Shown here: positions 59,540 through 64,000 of the stretch, piece by piece
How positions within the stretch are numbered: the first letter of the stretch is position 1
Layout of the letters: each line of letters begins with the position of its first letter
Origin: Ignavibacteria bacterium
GTDB lineage: Bacteria > Bacteroidota > Ignavibacteria > Tepidaquicellales > Tepidaquicellaceae
NCBI GenBank assembly: GCA_016716125.1
Contig: JADJWZ010000007.1
Span: 124,001 to 188,000, forward strand
Reading direction: 5' to 3'
Length of the DNA stretch: 64,000 nucleotides
Program-made: the position numbers and the translations under genes
The notes under the pieces: generated by a model
Told to the model about the DNA's origin: nothing
The model's input: the letters and a program-made list of their open reading frames with translations, nothing else
Databases searched by the model: none

Positions 59540-59674
59540 GATGTAAACAGCGACGGCTATTCTGATGTGATAATCGGTGCAAACGGATATTCTTCATCTA
59601 CCGGCAGAGCATATATATATTTTGGCGGTGCGTCAATGAATAATACGGCAGATGTAATAATGACAGGCGAAGCA
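59540..59674 (+). repeat. 135-bp exact repeat inside copy B, second copy
   Basis: Partner of 58713-58847, 827 bases downstream; every base agrees. Confidence 0.95.
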
Positions 59675-61492
59675 ACATTTAACTATTTTGGAAATTCTGT
59701 CTCTTCAGCCGGCGATGTAAACGGCGACGGCTATTCTGATGTGATAGTCGGTGCAGGCTTGTATTCTTCATTAACCGGCAGAGCATATATATATTTCGGC
59801 GGAGCATCTGGATAATATTGCAGATGTGACAATTACAGGTCAGGCAACAGGCAATAGGCCCTGGAATATCAGTTTCATCAGCTGGCGATATGAACGGTGA
59901 CGGCTATTCTGATTTGATTGTCGGTGCTCCTACATATTGATCCAATACAGGCAGAGCATATATATGTTTTGGCGGAGCGTCTGTGGATACTGCAGCAGAT
60001 GTGACAATGACAGGAGAGACAACAAATAATATTTTTGGAAATTCGGTCTCCTCTGCGGGCGATGTAAACGGCGACGGCTACACAGATGTGATTGTCGGTG
60101 CATATGGATATTCTATCAATACCGGCAGATCATATATATATTTCGGGGGCTGCGACTGTGGACAATATTGCAGATGTGACAATGACAGGTGAGATTACAA
60201 ATAACTATTTTGGAAAGTCAGTATCCTCCGCAGGTGATATAAACGGCGACGGCTATTCAGACGTGAGCGTAGGTGCATATGTATATTCTTCCAATACCGG
60301 TAGATCTTATATTTATCTGGGCTCTGCGATTTCCGCAAAGCCAATTTTGAATTATGTAAAAGACGTACCAAATGATCAGGGCGGATATGTAAATATTAAA
60401 TGGGCGAGGAGCAGCATTGACGTAAATGGTAATAATACAATAACAGATTATATTGTTTACAGAAGTTATCCTCCTATAGGAGGACAATTTTCCTGGGAGG
60501 AAAGATCAGTAATTCAGGCGACAAAGAGATCATTTTATACTTTTACTGATCATACGCCTTCTGATTCAGGATCAAACAACAGCGGCAATTTTTTCTATAA
60601 AGTAAGGGCAAAAACTTCCAATATAAATTCTTACTGGGAATCAGCAATACTCTCCGGAAGAAGCATAGACAATATTCCGCCATTTATTGTATCACCTTTC
60701 ACGGCTGCAGCTTCAGGACCGGATGTCCTGCTTAACTGGAAAAGCAGCACTGCGCCGGATCTTCTGAATTATGTCCTGTTCAGAAATGTAAATCCGACTA
60801 TCGATCCTTATACTGAAACTCCCTGGATGACTGCAACTGATTCAATTTTGCTGGATACCTCAACATTATCCGGAACATATTATTATTTTATAGTGGCGCA
60901 GGATATTCACGGAAATTACAGTCCGGCAGCAGTTACTGAAAGTCCGAATATAACAGTTTATCTTAAAATTTTCATAGAAGGATTATATAATGCAGGCAGT
61001 AATTCGCAGGTAAGTGATACAATCACTGTTTATCTGAGAAATTCAATTTCACCATATTCAATTGCAGATCGGACGAATGGCGTTGTTTCATCTGACGGAA
61101 CAGCTCAGCTGAAATTCGGCAATGCAGTAAACGGAAATTATTATATATCTGTAACTCACAGAAACAGCATTGAAACCTGGAGTGCGTTACCGGTTTCAGT
61201 TGCAACCGGCAGTCCGATATCTTTTGATCTCAGCAGTGCCTTATCACAGGCATATGCAGGCAATCAGATACAGGTGGATGCATCTCCTGTAAGATTTGCA
61301 GTATACAGCGGCGACGTAAATCAGGACGGGACGATAGATCTGAGTGACGGCAGTCTGATCGACAATGATGCTTTCAATTTTGCATCTGGATACATTCAGA
61401 CAGATGTAAACGGCGACGGCATTGTCGATATTTCTGACGCTGTATTTGCTGATAATAACGGGTTTAATTTTATAAGTAAAATTACGCCTTGA

Positions 61493-61527
61493 TTCAATGT
61501 TCAATGTTCAATTTACAATGTTCAATT
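61493..61527 (+). repeat. Heptamer repeat directly after FG-GAP copy B stop
   Basis: Five 7-bp units begin at the base after the TGA: TTCAATG, TTCAATG, TTCAATT, TACAATG, TTCAATT. They end where the duplicated spacer starts. Confidence 0.9.
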
Positions 61528-61685
61528 CCGCCGTTGTTGGTCTTAGTGAGCGAAGCGAGCGACCAACAACAAACGGAACTGTATTCGCTCAATGTTCGAT
61601 GTTCAATTTAGAAAAGTTACTTGCTGTATTCAAAATTATATAAGTATTTGAAAAATAGTATTCTGAATTTATTATAAAATATATC
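61525..61685 (+). repeat. Duplicated spacer before FG-GAP copy C, with hairpin
   Basis: Partner of 57499-57660. Here the stem is 10 bp and perfect (GTTGTTGGTC at 61533-61542, GACCAACAAC at 61561-61570). It runs to the ATG of copy C. Confidence 0.92.
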
Positions 61686-64000
61686 ATGAAAAAAATAAAG
61701 CACACCTTATTAATGACATTTCTGCTTACTGCTGTATTTTATCCGTCATTAGAAGTAAATGCAAACTGGATGAAGAAAGAGATCAAATCTTCCCAGGAAG
61801 GTTATCAGTCAGTTCAGAAAGTAGAATCATCAGGATCAGAAAAAAAGGATTCTCTTCCCGATGGTGTCACACAGGACTGGCTAAACAATCTTCGGGACGA
61901 GAACGGAAACAGGATAATCAATGAGACAAACGCCGGGATTTCAAGAGAGATCCCCGAAGATCCTGAAGGTGATGCAATGCAGAGAAAGATATTTAACGGT
62001 CTTGGAACAAATAATAATTTCGGTAAATCTGCTTCCTCAGCCGGCGATGTGAATGGTGACGGGTATGATGATATAATTGTAGGAGCTGACAGCTATAATT
62101 CTAATACCGGAAGGGCATATATATATTACGGAGGACTGATCATGAATACAGCAGCAGATGTAATACTGACCGGAGCTGCACCCGGATATAGATTTGGGTA
62201 TCCGGTTTCGTCAGCGGGTGATGTGAACGGCGACGGATATTCAGATGTGATCGTCGGTGCATATGGATTTTCTACTAACACCGGCAGAGCTATATATATT
62301 TCGGAGGTTCATCAATGAATAATACTTCAGATGTAACGTTGACAGGTGATGCTGTAAATAATTATTTCGGTTATTCGGTCTCATCAGCTGGTGATGTAAA
62401 CGGCGACGGATATTCAGATGTGATCGTCGGAGCATTTGGTTTTTCTTCAAATACCGGCAGAGCTTATATATATTTTGGCGGAACTTCAATGAATAATACA
62501 GCAGATGCAATAATGACCGAAGGTTCATCAGGTAACTATTTTGGGGCTAATATTTCGTCAGCGGGTGATTTAAACGGCGACGGCTATTCAGATGTAATTG
62601 TCGGTGCTGAAGGATATTCCTCAAATACCGGCAGAGCATACATATACTTCGGAGGAGCTTCAGTAGATAGCATTGCAGATGTAATAATGACAGGTGAATC
62701 AACAGGTAACAATTTTGGAATTTCTGTTTCATCAGCCGGTGATGTAAACGGTGACGGCTATTCTGATGTGATAGTAGGAGCCCGGGGTTATTCTTCTTAC
62801 ACAGGCAGAGCATATATATATTTCGGGGGAGGAATAATGAATAATACTGCAGATATTACAATGACAGGCGTGGGAATAAGCGACCAATTTGGATATTCGG
62901 TTTCCAAAGCCGGTGATATTAATGGTGACGGCTATTCTGATGTGATAATAGGTGCATATGCAGTTTTAACAAATACTGGCCGTGCATATATATTTTTTGG
63001 AGGATCGAATATGAATAATATTGAGGATGTGACAATAACAGGTGAAGCAACGAACAACTATTTTGGAATCTCAGTCTCTTCAGCGGGCGATGTAAACGGC
63101 GACGGCTATTCTGATATTATAGTAGGGGCTTACGGTTACTCTTCAAATACAGGCAGAGTGTATCTTTATGACTACTTCATGAAAAATGAGATCATACCTG
63201 ATGTGACAATGACGGGAGAGGGAACAAACAGCCTATTTGGATATACGGTCTCCTCAGCGGGCGATGTAAACGGTGACGGCTATTCTGATATTATAGTAGG
63301 TGCTTACGGTTACTCTTCATCTACAGGCAAAGCATATATATATTTCGGCGGCGCAGGCATGGACAATGCTGCCGATGTTACAATGACAGGTGAAGCAGAC
63401 ATCCAACGTGTTCGGGATTTCAGTCTCCACCGCCGGCGATGTAAACGGCGACGGCTATTCAGATGTGATCATCGGTGCACGCAAATTCTTCAAATACCGG
63501 TCGTGCATATATATATTTCGGCGGAGCGTCTATGGATAGCTTATCAGATTTGATCATGACAGGTGAATCTACAAATAACAATTTTGGTTATTCTGTCTCA
63601 ACAGCCGGCGATGTAAACGGCGACGGCTATTCTGATATTATCGTCGGTGCATATGGATATTCTACATTAACCGGCAGATCATATATATATTTTGGCGGAG
63701 CGTCAATGAATAATACAGCTGATGTAATAATGACCGGCGAGACAATAAGTAACCAATTTGGTCGTTCAGTCTCCTTTGCCGGCGATTTGAACGGCGACGG
63801 TTATTCGGATGTGATAATCGGTGCATTTCAAAATTCTTCAAATACCGGCAGAGCGTATATCTATTTAGAGGTGTGTCTATGGATAGCTTATCAGATTTGA
63901 TCATGACAGGTGAAGCAACATTTAACTATTTTGGAAATTCTGTCTCCACAGCGGGCGATGTAAACGGCGACGGTTATTCTGATATTATCGTAGGTGCATT
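61686..64000 (+). pseudogene. FG-GAP repeat secreted protein, copy C, frameshifted, 3' end outside window
   Basis: Third paralogue, cut by the window edge. It has an intact start (ATG plus seven A) and signal peptide (LLMTFLLTAVFYPSLEVNA), then about 11 FG-GAP units of 58 residues. Breaks lie near 62290, 63400, 63480 and 63860. The variant unit with VYLYDYFMKNEI sits about 1.5 kb from the start, as in copies A and B, so the three genes are collinear. The dockerin-like end is not yet reached. Fewer lesions than copies A and B. Confidence 0.8.

Larger units (their letters stand above)
57661..61492 (+). pseudogene. FG-GAP repeat secreted protein, copy B, frameshifted with stop codons
   Basis: Second paralogue, with the same architecture as copy A. 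The ATG at 57661 is followed by six A instead of the seven in copy C, which puts TAA at codon 4; restoring one A gives the normal signal peptide. Further breaks lie near 58270, 58335, 59350, 59815 (two bases missing), 59860 and 60150. Two are substitutions: TAG at 58668-58670 where a sister unit has GAG, and TGA at 59938-59940 where TCA is expected. From 60092 the frame is open through the fibronectin-like and dockerin-like parts to FISKITP. The stop codons favour a true pseudogene. Confidence 0.8.

Overview
The window comes from an AT-rich bacterium of the Bacteroidota/Chlorobiota group, most likely an Ignavibacteria-like lineage. The evidence is a set of secreted proteins with C-terminal type IX secretion (T9SS) sorting domains containing the NFPNPFNP signature, a PorX-type response regulator (response regulator plus PglZ), few Shine-Dalgarno sites and several apparent TTG starts. 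No rRNA, tRNA, CRISPR array or phage module was seen.

Left part (1-10.6 kb): a minus-strand run of tightly packed genes (porX, tsaE, tsaB, accD, panC, partial glmU-like gene), then rlmD, then a plus-strand envelope cluster (kdsD, lptC-like, ostA/lptA-like) interrupted by a 14-copy heptamer repeat, and a DinB-like protein. At 10.6-14.9 kb lies a minus-strand cluster of five: a coiled-coil protein, an SPFH/SHOCT scaffold and three related zinc-ribbon proteins. It resembles in outline the Bacillus YdjGHI membrane-stress genes and is the best candidate here for a poorly described system.

Middle (15-36 kb): mutS, an ECF sigma factor, rlmN, adk, a STAS protein, an ExbB/ExbD/ExbD proton-channel set, two TPM-domain proteins, an HD protein, an ABC exporter and a lipoprotein. 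These are followed on the minus strand by fbp, rhodanese, TauE/SafE, NYN RNase-like and asnS, then a barrel/metallo-hydrolase pair, a 41-G tract that looks artefactual, and ada.

Right part (36-64 kb): T9SS cargo genes (FG-GAP, choice-of-anchor J, a DUF1501/DUF1800 pair, BNR and YCF48-like proteins), a large membrane glycosyltransferase-like protein, a histidine kinase, a FecCD permease and an mnmE gene broken by three indels. An IS4-type insertion sequence follows. From 53.5 kb to the end are three tandem copies of a roughly 4-kb gene built of 174-bp FG-GAP units with a dockerin-like end. They carry many frameshifts and two in-frame stop codons. Short heptanucleotide tandem repeats recur just downstream of stop codons across the window.

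Two cautions. Homopolymer indels in porX, a T9SS gene and the FG-GAP genes, plus the poly-G tract, could be assembly errors rather than biology. All functional calls rest on reading the translated sequence; no database search was run.
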